Position numbers and translations under genes: made by a program | In this document: piece after piece, positions 8,540 through 15,560 of the stretch | Position numbering within the stretch: position 1 is the stretch's first letter | How the letters are laid out: the number at the start of each line of letters is the position of its first letter | NCBI GenBank assembly: GCA_963728965.1 | Contig: CAVSMH010000012.1 | Span: 868,001-932,000, forward strand | Direction of reading: 5' to 3' | DNA from: DASQZT01 sp963728965 | GTDB lineage: Bacteria; Acidobacteriota; Terriglobia; Bryobacterales; Bryobacteraceae | DNA: 64,000 bases | The notes under the pieces: model-generated | What the model was told of the DNA's origin: nothing | The model's database searches: none | Seen by the model: the letters and a program-made list of their open reading frames with translations, nothing else

Positions 8540-9655
8540 ATGCGCCTTCTTCCGCTTCTCTTCGGCGTGACCACCGCGCTCGCACAGAACATCGGGATCG
8601 ACAGCCACATCGACACCGCCCAGCGGGTGCTCATCCAGGGTGCCAATCTCGCCATGCGCTCGCCGGTCGGCCACGTGGATATCCCCCGCCTCAAAGAGGG
8701 CGGCATCAACGCGCCCTTCTTCGCCCTCTGGGTGCCCACTTACTACAAGGGCGCCGAAGCCGTGCGGCGCACACTCGACCTCCGCGATGCCATGCAGCGC
8801 CTCTTCGACACCCACCCCGAACGGATCGCCCTCGCCCTCAATGCCGCCGATGTCGTGCGCATCACCCGTTCCGGACGCATCGCCGCCGTGCTCACCATCG
8901 AAGGCGGCCACCAGATCGATGACGACCTGGCCGTCTTGCGTATGTACCATCGCCTCGGCATCCGCTCCATGACCCTCACCCACTTCCGCAACAACAACTG
9001 GGCCGATTCCTCCACCGACACCCCCGCCCACAACGGCCTCACCGATTTCGGCAGGCAGGTGGTCCGCGAGATGAACCAACTCGGCATGATCATCGATGTC
9101 TCGCACGTCTCCGACAAGACGTTCTTCGACGTCCTGGCCACTACGGCCAAACCCGTGATCGCCAGCCACTCTTCCTGCCGCGCGATCTCCGACGTCCCCC
9201 GCAATATGACCGACGAGATGCTCCAGGCCCTCGCCAAAAACGGCGGCGTCGTCGGCATCAACTTCGCCCCGGGCTTCCTCAATCCCAAGGACGCCGAAGC
9301 GATCAAGAACTCCATTGCCGCCATCGCCCAGTCCGAGCCTGCACTTACCGGAAAAGCGCTCGACGATTACGCCGCCGAAGAGTTTCGCAAGGACTCGGTT
9401 CCCCAGCCCGCCAACGCCACCCTCGAAGATGCTGTCGAGCACATCGATCACGCCGTCAAGGTCGCCGGCATCGATCACGTGGGCATCGGCAGCGACTTCG
9501 ATGGCATTTCTTCCGTGCCCAAGGGTCTCGAGGACATCTCCAAAATGTCCGCGCTCCGGGCGGCGTTGCGCAAAAAAGGTTACGCCGAGGAGGACATTCG
9601 CAAGATCTTCGGCCTCAATACGCTGCGCGTGCTCCGCGAAGTCACCGGAAAGTAG
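8540..9655 (+). CDS. Membrane dipeptidase (peptidase family M19), exported
   Basis: A 371-residue protein with an N-terminal signal peptide (MRLLPLLFGVTTALA, cleavage after about residue 15). Zinc ligands of the renal dipeptidase family are in place: GIDSHIDT (His23, Asp25), TIEGGHQI (bridging Glu), IIDVSHVS and VIASHSSCRA. GIGSDFDGI near the C-terminus is another family signature. It hydrolyses dipeptides, including D-amino-acid-containing ones, in the periplasm. The gene converges on the anti-sigma factor gene with seven bases between stops. Confidence 0.94.
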   Translation: MRLLPLLFGVTTALAQNIGIDSHIDTAQRVLIQGANLAMRSPVGHVDIPRLKEGGINAPFFALWVPTYYKGAEAVRRTLDLRDAMQRLFDTHPERIALALNAADVVRITRSGRIAAVLTIEGGHQIDDDLAVLRMYHRLGIRSMTLTHFRNNNWADSSTDTPAHNGLTDFGRQVVREMNQLGMIIDVSHVSDKTFFDVLATTAKPVIASHSSCRAISDVPRNMTDEMLQALAKNGGVVGINFAPGFLNPKDAEAIKNSIAAIAQSEPALTGKALDDYAAEEFRKDSVPQPANATLEDAVEHIDHAVKVAGIDHVGIGSDFDGISSVPKGLEDISKMSALRAALRKKGYAEEDIRKIFGLNTLRVLREVTGK

Positions 9656-9662
9656 GCGGGCT

Positions 9663-10406
9663 TCACTGCAATGCCGCGGCGATCAACGGCGCCGACGTAG
9701 GCTGGTCCGCGCCGCCCGCATGTTCGAGCGTCACCGCCACCACCCCGAGCGAGGCTGCATCCACCCTTCCGCTGCGCATGTGCAGCGCTGTCCCGTCGCT
9801 CTCCGGCTGAAACTCGCCCGCCCGCGCCGGCACCGCGCCCTTGCCTTTGGGGATCATCCACATCTCATATGTCTTGCCCGCCGGCGCCGGCGGAAGGTTG
9901 GAGGCGATCAGCAGCACCCCGCGCGCCGGATTCACGATCACCTTTCCTTTGGGCGGCTGCGGCTGTCCCGCCCCGAACGAAGTCACCACCGTATCGGGGC
10001 CGTTCAGGATCGCCATGGCTTCGGTCAGCCGCGTCAGCTCGATCGTCTGCCCCCGCATCGCCGCCCGCAGCGTCTCCGCTTCGTCCGCGAACTGGCGCTC
10101 CCTCCCGCTGAAGTACACCACCGCGACCAGCGACAGCGCCAGCGCCGCCGCCAGAAACGGCGACCATCCGAACCGCCGGTCCTCGCCTCCTGCCGACGCC
10201 AGAATCCGCTGCCGCAACTTCGGCGAGGGCGCCATCGCCGCCGCCATCCCGCTCAACATCGCGCTCAGCTCCCGCGCCCGCGTCATCCCCGCCATACAAA
10301 CCTCGCACCCGCGGCCGAGATGCTCGCCGATCTCGCTCCTCTCCGCTTCCTCGGCGATCCCCAGCGCGTAGAGTTCATAATGATCCCGCAGTTGCTCGCA
10401 GCTCAT
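9663..10406 (-). CDS. Anti-sigma factor (RskA/zinc-finger type)
   Basis: A 247-residue protein starting at the ATG that overlaps the sigma factor stop (ATGA, 10403-10406). A longer upstream reading in this frame is only a shadow of the sigma gene. The N-terminus holds a zinc-binding anti-sigma helix bundle with His29, Cys34 and Cys37 (HLGRGCEVC). One transmembrane helix (about 83-103) follows, then a short coiled stretch and a C-terminal RskA-type extracytoplasmic domain with KTYEMWMIPKGK. It should hold the ECF sigma factor at the membrane and release it after proteolysis or redox change. Confidence 0.9.
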   Translation of the reverse strand: MSCEQLRDHYELYALGIAEEAERSEIGEHLGRGCEVCMAGMTRARELSAMLSGMAAAMAPSPKLRQRILASAGGEDRRFGWSPFLAAALALSLVAVVYFSGRERQFADEAETLRAAMRGQTIELTRLTEAMAILNGPDTVVTSFGAGQPQPPKGKVIVNPARGVLLIASNLPPAPAGKTYEMWMIPKGKGAVPARAGEFQPESDGTALHMRSGRVDAASLGVVAVTLEHAGGADQPTSAPLIAAALQ

Positions 10407-10993
10407 GCCGGCACCGCCGTTCCGAGATCGTCGCGCAGATTCTTCAGCGCCGTCCGTACCCACGTCTTCACCGTCCCGAGCGGCTGGCCCATCCGCTCGG
10501 CCATTTCCGTTTGCGAGAGCCCTTCGAAGTACGCCAGTTCGATCACCTGCCGCTGGTTCGGCGAGAGTTTCTCGAGCGCCGCCTTCACTCTCCGCGTCCG
10601 GTCCGCATTCAGAATGTCCCGCTCCATGTTGGTGTACAGCGCGGGATGATCGCTCTCCTCGAACTCCACCGCGCTGCGCTCGCTTCGTCCGCCCGCCGAG
10701 CGCAGGTGGTCGATAGCCCGGTTGCGCGCCACCGCCAGCAGCCACGGTACGATCGATCCCTTGTGCGCATCGAATCCCTGCACTCGATTCCACACGCGCA
10801 GGAACGTCTCCTGCACCAGGTCCTCCGCCGTGCCCCTGTCACGCACCACCCGCACGATCAGCGAGTAGACCACCCGCCCGTAGCGATCGTACAGCTCCGC
10901 CAGCGCCTGCGGCTCGCGCCGCTGCAAGCGCTCGATCAGCGGCGTGTCGCTTCCCACCGCGTGGATGGCAAGCCATAGAGGTAGGATCATCAT
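10403..10993 (-). CDS. ECF RNA polymerase sigma factor (SigK-like)
   Basis: A 196-residue group IV sigma factor. Region 2 spans about 28-95 (LYDRYGRVVYSLIVRVV, then AEDLVQETFLRVWNR and the RAIDHLRS end). Region 4 spans about 135-190 with the helix-turn-helix LAYFEGLSQTEMAERMGQPL and TVKTWVRTALKNLR. It is translationally coupled to the membrane anti-sigma factor downstream, the usual ECF arrangement. The first of two adjacent ATGs at 10993 was chosen; a start some 10 residues later is possible. Confidence 0.94.
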   Translation of the reverse strand: MMILPLWLAIHAVGSDTPLIERLQRREPQALAELYDRYGRVVYSLIVRVVRDRGTAEDLVQETFLRVWNRVQGFDAHKGSIVPWLLAVARNRAIDHLRSAGGRSERSAVEFEESDHPALYTNMERDILNADRTRRVKAALEKLSPNQRQVIELAYFEGLSQTEMAERMGQPLGTVKTWVRTALKNLRDDLGTAVPA

Positions 10994-11130
10994 CGTGTTC
11001 GGTCCGTCTATAGACTATATACGACACCTTCTCCGGTCGGGATTTCCGTCGTTGCGCGAATCGTCGCTGCAATCCTCGCGCCATGCGCAACTCGAAAGAC
11101 CCCGAAACCTGCGACGTGTTCATTTTTCTC

Positions 11131-11159
11131 TTGACTTTCCTCTCGAACAACCTTATATA
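11131..11159 (+). promoter_or_regulatory. Sigma-70-type promoter for the Lys/Ala peptide gene
   Basis: TTGACT (11131-11136) and TATATA (11154-11159) are separated by exactly 17 bases in a locally AT-rich stretch. The 20-codon gene starts 58 bases further on. Confidence 0.65.
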
Positions 11160-11168
11160 TGAATCACA

Positions 11169-11189
11169 TTGCGATTTTTTCAATCGCAA
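11169..11189 (+). other. Hairpin in the 5' leader of the Lys/Ala peptide gene
   Basis: TTGCGATT (11169-11176) and AATCGCAA (11182-11189) form a perfect 8-bp stem with a five-base loop. It lies just after the promoter and would cap or stabilise the 5' end of a transcript only about 200 bases long. Confidence 0.5.
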
Positions 11190-11216
11190 AATTTGATGTT
11201 TAGGGAGAATCAATCG

Positions 11217-11279
11217 ATGAAGAGCGCAACCAAAAAGGCTGCCCCGAAGAAAAAGGCCCCGGCGAAGAAGAAGAAGTAG
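11217..11279 (+). CDS. Tiny Lys/Ala-rich basic peptide (20 aa)
   Basis: An ATG at 11217 opens a 20-codon frame whose product is MKSATKKAAPKKKAPAKKKK, half of it lysine. GGGAGA lies about eight bases before the ATG. A consensus promoter and leader hairpin precede it and a textbook terminator follows, so a complete transcription unit of about 200 bases surrounds a tiny frame. The composition resembles the Lys/Ala/Pro tails of H1-like bacterial nucleoid proteins, so nucleic acid binding is a reasonable guess only. Alternatively the transcript may act as a small RNA and the frame may be incidental. Confidence 0.6.
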   Translation: MKSATKKAAPKKKAPAKKKK

Positions 11280-11321
11280 TCGGGCGTGCCCTGAAGAGGG
11301 GTAAGCAAAGTTCAACTACAG

Positions 11322-11351
11322 GGCCCCGGTTTCCGGGGCCTTTTGTTTTTT
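11322..11351 (+). terminator. Intrinsic terminator after the Lys/Ala peptide gene
   Basis: GGCCCCGG (11322-11329) and CCGGGGCC (11333-11340) form a perfect 8-bp GC stem with a TTT loop. TTTTGTTTTTT follows immediately. On the other strand the same stem lies just after the methyltransferase stop at 11350. Confidence 0.85.
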
Positions 11352-12336
11352 AGGACTCCTTCCGATTTCCTCCCGTTCCCTTCTCCTGCGTCATCACTCG
11401 AAACGTCTCCCCCATTCCGAACAGCAGCGTCTTGAGCTGCATCCTCCGCCGCAACTCCTCCGCCCCCGCGCCCTCGAACACTGCGGCGAACTGGTCCCGC
11501 TCTCCCGCGCCAAGCAGGAACTGTGCCAGTGTCTCGAATGTCTCCATGCGCAGTCCGGCGCGCGCGCCGTGCTCCTCGAGCGCCGTGAAGTTCACGTGCG
11601 CCGTGATGTCCCGCTCGCCGGGCTCCGCCAGCACGTCCTCCCGCGCCGTGTGCCTGCGATACCCCATCAGCGTGCCCGACGGAAAGCGCACTCCCTCCCC
11701 ACGCGTGTACCCGTAGTCGATCGTCACTACATACCCGCGCGCCAGCGCCGCGCCAATCCGCTCCATCCATCGCAGCGCTTCCACGTTCGCTTCCGCCACC
11801 CCGCCCTCCTCCGCCGGCGCACCGTAGCGCCGCAGATAATCGTCCACCTCCGCGCTGCACGGCCCCGCCGTGATCCACTCGAACCGCCCGCCTTCGAAAC
11901 TCACCCGCCGCTCGCGGAACATGCCGCCCGCGCAGATCGCCGCCTCCACCGGCAGCGCATCGAAGAACTCGTTCGTAAACACCACGCCCTCAAAACGCGC
12001 CGGCAGCGCGCCGCCCGCCATCTCCACCGGAACGTACCGCCACTCCGCGAACGCGTCCGCCATCTCGCCCCGCCCCGCTCCCGGCTCCACCACCGTGAAC
12101 TCCGCCGGCTCCCCCATCTGCTTCCACAGTTCGCGGATGCGCGCCGCCACCAGCATCCCGAACACGGGCTGAACCTGCTCCGCGGTGTAGAAATCGCCGC
12201 CCTTGCCGAATGGGTCGCGCGCTCGCCGGTAATATCCGTGCGCCGGATGATACAGCGCCACCTCCATAAAGCGCCGGAATGAAATCGGACCGCCCCTCTC
12301 GATCTCCTCCGCCAGCAGTTCCCCCGCCGGTGTCAC
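11350..12336 (-). CDS. SAM-dependent methyltransferase, MidA/NDUFAF7-like (COG1565)
   Basis: A 328-residue protein from a GTG at 12336 that overlaps the stop of the upstream small gene (GTGA junction). An N-terminal GPISFRRFMEVALYHPAHGYY and GDFYTAEQVQPVFGMLVA are diagnostic of the COG1565 family. TVVEPGAGRGEMA is the SAM-binding motif I and FTNEFFDALPVEA the next conserved block. The mitochondrial homologue NDUFAF7 dimethylates an arginine in complex I; bacterial substrates are unknown. A longer frame to 12426 exists but only overlaps the upstream gene. Confidence 0.88.
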   Translation of the reverse strand: MTPAGELLAEEIERGGPISFRRFMEVALYHPAHGYYRRARDPFGKGGDFYTAEQVQPVFGMLVAARIRELWKQMGEPAEFTVVEPGAGRGEMADAFAEWRYVPVEMAGGALPARFEGVVFTNEFFDALPVEAAICAGGMFRERRVSFEGGRFEWITAGPCSAEVDDYLRRYGAPAEEGGVAEANVEALRWMERIGAALARGYVVTIDYGYTRGEGVRFPSGTLMGYRRHTAREDVLAEPGERDITAHVNFTALEEHGARAGLRMETFETLAQFLLGAGERDQFAAVFEGAGAEELRRRMQLKTLLFGMGETFRVMTQEKGTGGNRKES

Positions 12337-12608
12337 GCGTGCCTGTCCCGCATCTGCGGAGTCCGCAGAAACATCTCCACCAGGTAATCGTGCATACAGT
12401 CGTAAAGATAGCGTTGGAACGTCCACGGAAACTGCGCATGCTCGATGTCGCGCGGGTGCACCGGCGCATAATACGTGTGCAACCCCAGCCCGGGATCTTT
12501 GGTCTCGATGATCAACTCGATCTCGCCGTTGCGCTCCCGGGCCGAGAAGCGCAGCAGCGCGTGCTCGTACCGATCGATCTCGGCCAGGACTCTTTCCAGG
12601 TGGCTCAC
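12333..12608 (-). CDS. Small conserved-looking hypothetical protein (91 aa)
   Basis: A 91-residue soluble protein from GTG at 12608 with no recognised domain. It reads VSHLERVLAEIDRYEHALL at the start and is rich in aromatic and acidic residues; DIEHAQFPWTFQRYLYDCMH is a striking aromatic segment. The GTGA overlap with the methyltransferase indicates one operon and possibly a partner role. The upstream extension to 12746 is the antisense of the divergent gene and was not used. Confidence 0.65.
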   Translation of the reverse strand: MSHLERVLAEIDRYEHALLRFSARERNGEIELIIETKDPGLGLHTYYAPVHPRDIEHAQFPWTFQRYLYDCMHDYLVEMFLRTPQMRDRHA

Positions 12609-12635
12609 CGATTTTATGCTAGCGTGAAAACCGGG

Positions 12636-13232
12636 ATGGGGTTGCCGCAGACGATCCGCGTGAAGCTGAGTTCCGAAGCCGCCGAGTCCATTTCGCTTAC
12701 CCCCGTCGTCGTCCAGGAACTCCCGGTCCGCGACTTGATCGAGCACATGCTCGCCGTCACCGGCAAGGACGAGCCCCGCATCCGCGAGATCCTGCTGCGC
12801 GGATCGCTGGTCAGCGGCGCCTCCCGTTTTCGCTGGCCAGGCCTGGAAGCCGCTCCCGAGGCCATCCGCGAACTCCTCGCCACCTTCCCCGACCCCGACC
12901 CTTCGCGCCCCTTTCCCCCCGATTGCTGCACCCGCGCAATCCTGCGCGGCGGCCGCCAGCTCATCGAAATCCCGCGCGATGCCGCCCTCCGCAAAGGACT
13001 CTTCCAGCGCCGCACCTTCTGGCTATCGCTGATGGAGATCGTCGCCGCGGGCGAGCCCGCCTACTCCGGCTATTCCTACCGCGACCGCGCCGACCGCTAC
13101 CTGCGCGAGCTGACCTACGCCGAAACCGAGCGCCTCCGCGCCGCCGCCGGCGCCGTGCAATACACCACGCTCCGCGACCAGATCCGCTCCATCGCCTTCA
13201 CCCAGGCCGACCTCTACGCCACCCGGCCCTGA
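12636..13232 (+). CDS. Hypothetical protein (198 aa)
   Basis: A 198-residue soluble protein of unknown family. The start at ATG 12636 was chosen (GTG 12624 in frame is an alternative) because the frame further upstream is the shadow of the divergent 91-aa gene. It opens TIRVKLSSEAAESISLTPVV and contains a HMLAVTGKDEPRIREILLRG segment that could hold a helix-turn-helix-like fold. The C-terminal half is Arg/Tyr-rich. No signal peptide or membrane segment. It is divergent from the 91-aa gene by 27 bases and converges on dnaB. Confidence 0.65.
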   Translation: MGLPQTIRVKLSSEAAESISLTPVVVQELPVRDLIEHMLAVTGKDEPRIREILLRGSLVSGASRFRWPGLEAAPEAIRELLATFPDPDPSRPFPPDCCTRAILRGGRQLIEIPRDAALRKGLFQRRTFWLSLMEIVAAGEPAYSGYSYRDRADRYLRELTYAETERLRAAAGAVQYTTLRDQIRSIAFTQADLYATRP

Positions 13233-13252
13233 GTCTCCGCGCCCCCGCAGTC

Positions 13253-14614
13253 CTACTCCTCCAGTTCCCCCGTATCCTCCGCGCGATTCTCGAACTTCGT
13301 CTGCGCGTGCAGAAACACCAGGTTCACCGTTCCCACCGGCCCGTTGCGCTGCTTGGCGATGATCAACTCCGCCAGCCCGCGCAGGTCTTCGTGGTCTTTC
13401 TTGTAAACCTCTTCCCGGAAAATGAACCCCACCACGTCCGCATCCTGCTCGATCGACCCCGACTCCCGCAGGTCGCTCAGTTGCGGCCGGTGGTCGCCCT
13501 GCCGCGTCTCCACCGCGCGGTTCAACTGCGACAGCACCATCATCGGCACGTTCAGCTCTTTCGCCAGCAGCTTCAGCCCCCGCGACAGCGCGCTCACTTC
13601 CTGCACCCGATTCTCGAACCGTCCCTGTCCGCTCATCAATTGCAGGTAGTCCACAATTACCAGCCCGATCTTCTCGCGCTCCGCTTGCAGCCGCCGCAGC
13701 TTCGCATGCATGTCCATCAGTTGCAACCCCGGCGTGTCGTCGATGTACAGCGGCGCCTCCACCAGCTCGTGCAGCGCGTGGCTCAGCTTGCGCCGCTCGT
13801 CCGGCGACAGGTACCCCGCCCGGAATTTCGAGCTGTCCACCCGCGCCGTCGAACACAGCATGCGCGTGAGCAGCGACTCCTTCGACATCTCGAGCGAAAA
13901 CACCGCCACCGTCTGCTTCAGCTTCAGCGCCACGTGCTGGGCGATGTTCAGCGCCAACGCCGTCTTCCCCATCGACGGCCGCGCCGCGATGATCACCAGC
14001 TCCCCGCCGTGCAGCCCCCCCGTGTACTCGTCCAGCTTGGTGAACCCGCTGCTGATGCCCTTGATCCGCTTGCTGGGGTCGAGAAACGCGTTGATTCCGC
14101 CCTCGTAGCTCTCCAGGATCTGGCCCGAGTTCATCAGCCCGCTCTTCACCCGCGCCTCGCCGAGCTTGAGCAGCGCCTCCTCCGCCCCCGCCAGGATCTG
14201 GTCCGGCTCCTCCGCATCCAATAGGCAGCGGTTGATCATGTGCTGCGAAGTCAAAATGATCCGCCGCAGCACCGCCTTGTCCTTCACGATGCGGATGTAG
14301 CTGTCCACGTTCGGAAGCTGCGGCAGCCCGTCGTCCAGCGAGACCAGGTAGCTCAGCCCGTCGCACGCCTCCAGCTCATTGAACTTCATCAGCTCGTTGG
14401 CTACCGTGATGCGGTCGATCTTCTCTCCCCGCCCCTGCAGCTCGCCCATTCGCCGGAAGATCCGCCGGTGCTTTTCCAGGCTGAAATCCTCTCCTTCGAG
14501 TGTCCCCGCCGCCTGAATGTAGAAACTGTCGTCGAGCAGAATCGACCCCAACACGAACCGCTCCGCATCCACATTCGTGGGCAGTCCCTTCTCCGTCGTA
14601 TTTGGCCCTGTCAT
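13253..14614 (-). CDS. dnaB: Replicative DNA helicase DnaB
   Basis: A 453-residue hexameric helicase of normal length. The N-terminal DnaB domain (about 15-115) opens PTNVDAERFVLGSILLD. The RecA-like domain holds Walker A IIAARPSMGKTALALN, Walker B IGLVIVDYLQLMSG, VLSQLNRAVE, the arginine-finger region and the C-terminal FIFREEVY. It unwinds DNA ahead of the replisome. No intein is present. Upstream DNA carries two DnaA-box-like sequences. Confidence 0.97.
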   Translation of the reverse strand: MTGPNTTEKGLPTNVDAERFVLGSILLDDSFYIQAAGTLEGEDFSLEKHRRIFRRMGELQGRGEKIDRITVANELMKFNELEACDGLSYLVSLDDGLPQLPNVDSYIRIVKDKAVLRRIILTSQHMINRCLLDAEEPDQILAGAEEALLKLGEARVKSGLMNSGQILESYEGGINAFLDPSKRIKGISSGFTKLDEYTGGLHGGELVIIAARPSMGKTALALNIAQHVALKLKQTVAVFSLEMSKESLLTRMLCSTARVDSSKFRAGYLSPDERRKLSHALHELVEAPLYIDDTPGLQLMDMHAKLRRLQAEREKIGLVIVDYLQLMSGQGRFENRVQEVSALSRGLKLLAKELNVPMMVLSQLNRAVETRQGDHRPQLSDLRESGSIEQDADVVGFIFREEVYKKDHEDLRGLAELIIAKQRNGPVGTVNLVFLHAQTKFENRAEDTGELEE

Positions 14615-14962
14615 GTTTGAATGACCTAGATTAGCTTCGCCTCCGCCCGAGGGCGCGGGAAATTTTCGGCCCCCGTTTTGTGCCGCTTAGCCTGCGGATA
14701 AAACGTGCCCCGGCGCCGCCATCGCTCCTTCCCACAAAGTGCCTTCAAATCAGTCATCGCGCCACGCCGGTCGCCATTGTGCGCCGCTTATCCACAGCCT
14801 TTCGACAGGCCCGCCGGGTTCCCGCCACCGCTCGAACACTTCCTTCCCTCTATGTTTTATAAAGGATAACCCGCCGCCGCTCCAAGCGGTTTCCCTTCAA
14901 ACCCACGATTTTTTCCCGCTTCCCGCCCGCCGTCGGGCATAATCGACACTCAGGAGGCCACC
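14615..14962. other. Intergenic region between dnaB and the DUF421 gene, with two DnaA-box-like sites
   Basis: This 348-base divergent region holds no convincing gene. A perfect DnaA box TTATCCACA lies at 14788-14796 and a one-mismatch box in reverse orientation (TGCGGATAA) at 14694-14702. An AGGAGG ribosome binding site for the DUF421 gene lies about 14952-14957. Two boxes without an AT-rich unwinding element do not make an origin. Confidence 0.5.
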
Positions 14963-15556
14963 ATGCCCGATTGGCTCTTTTCTTCCCGCATGTGGAGCGA
15001 GATTTTCAGCCTGGGCGTCCCCCTGGCGGACAAAGTCCTGCGCCCCGTGTTGGTCTACTTCTTTCTGGTCACCGTCCTGCGTATTTTCGGCAAGCGCGAG
15101 CTCGCTCAACTGAATCCGTTCGATCTCGTGGTCCTGCTCTCGCTCTCCAACACCGTGCAGAACGCCATCATCGGCAACGACAATTCGCTCACCGGCGGCC
15201 TCGTCGGCGCGTTCTCTTTGCTCGGTATCAACTACCTCGTGGTGCGCTTCCTGTTCCGCCACCGCCGGCTCGACCAGTTGTTCGAAGGCCGGCCCACCAC
15301 CCTCATCGAACACGGCCGCATCCGCGACTCCGCTCTCGCCCAAGAACTCTTGAGCCGCTCGGAGTTGCTCACCGTCCTCCATCGCCAGGGGTTCGACACC
15401 CTGGCCGAGGTCGATTCCTGCGTGCTCGAGCCCGGCGGCACCTTCTCCATCCAGCGCAAAGTGCCCTCGGCCGATGTCGCCAGGCATGAGCAGCTCCTGC
15501 ACGGCCTCAGCGAGTTGAACGCCAAGCTCGACGCGCTCCTCGCCAGGAACGCCTGA
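14963..15556 (+). CDS. DUF421 (YetF/YcaP-like) membrane protein
   Basis: A 197-residue protein with two or three N-terminal hydrophobic helices (about 25-42, 55-75, 80-98) around VYFFLVTVLRIFGKRELAQL and FDLVVLLSLSNTVQNAIIG, the DUF421 signature. A soluble C-terminal domain follows (about 105-175) with the typical GRPTTLIEHGRI block, and then a short helix. In Bacillus such proteins (YetF, SpoVAF-linked) affect membrane or spore properties, but the biochemical role is unknown. A strong AGGAGG precedes the ATG. Confidence 0.88.
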   Translation: MPDWLFSSRMWSEIFSLGVPLADKVLRPVLVYFFLVTVLRIFGKRELAQLNPFDLVVLLSLSNTVQNAIIGNDNSLTGGLVGAFSLLGINYLVVRFLFRHRRLDQLFEGRPTTLIEHGRIRDSALAQELLSRSELLTVLHRQGFDTLAEVDSCVLEPGGTFSIQRKVPSADVARHEQLLHGLSELNAKLDALLARNA

Positions 15557-15560
15557 CCGC

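Noticed and set aside
6185..9478. Very long minus-strand open frame (1097 codons)
   Set aside because: It is the antisense of the spermidine-synthase-like and dipeptidase genes, has a low-complexity Gly/Asp/His composition and no family match; high GC creates such shadows.
14615..14962. Replication origin upstream of dnaB
   Set aside because: Only two DnaA-box-like sites and no AT-rich unwinding region; the skew pattern puts the origin closer to 45-52 kb.
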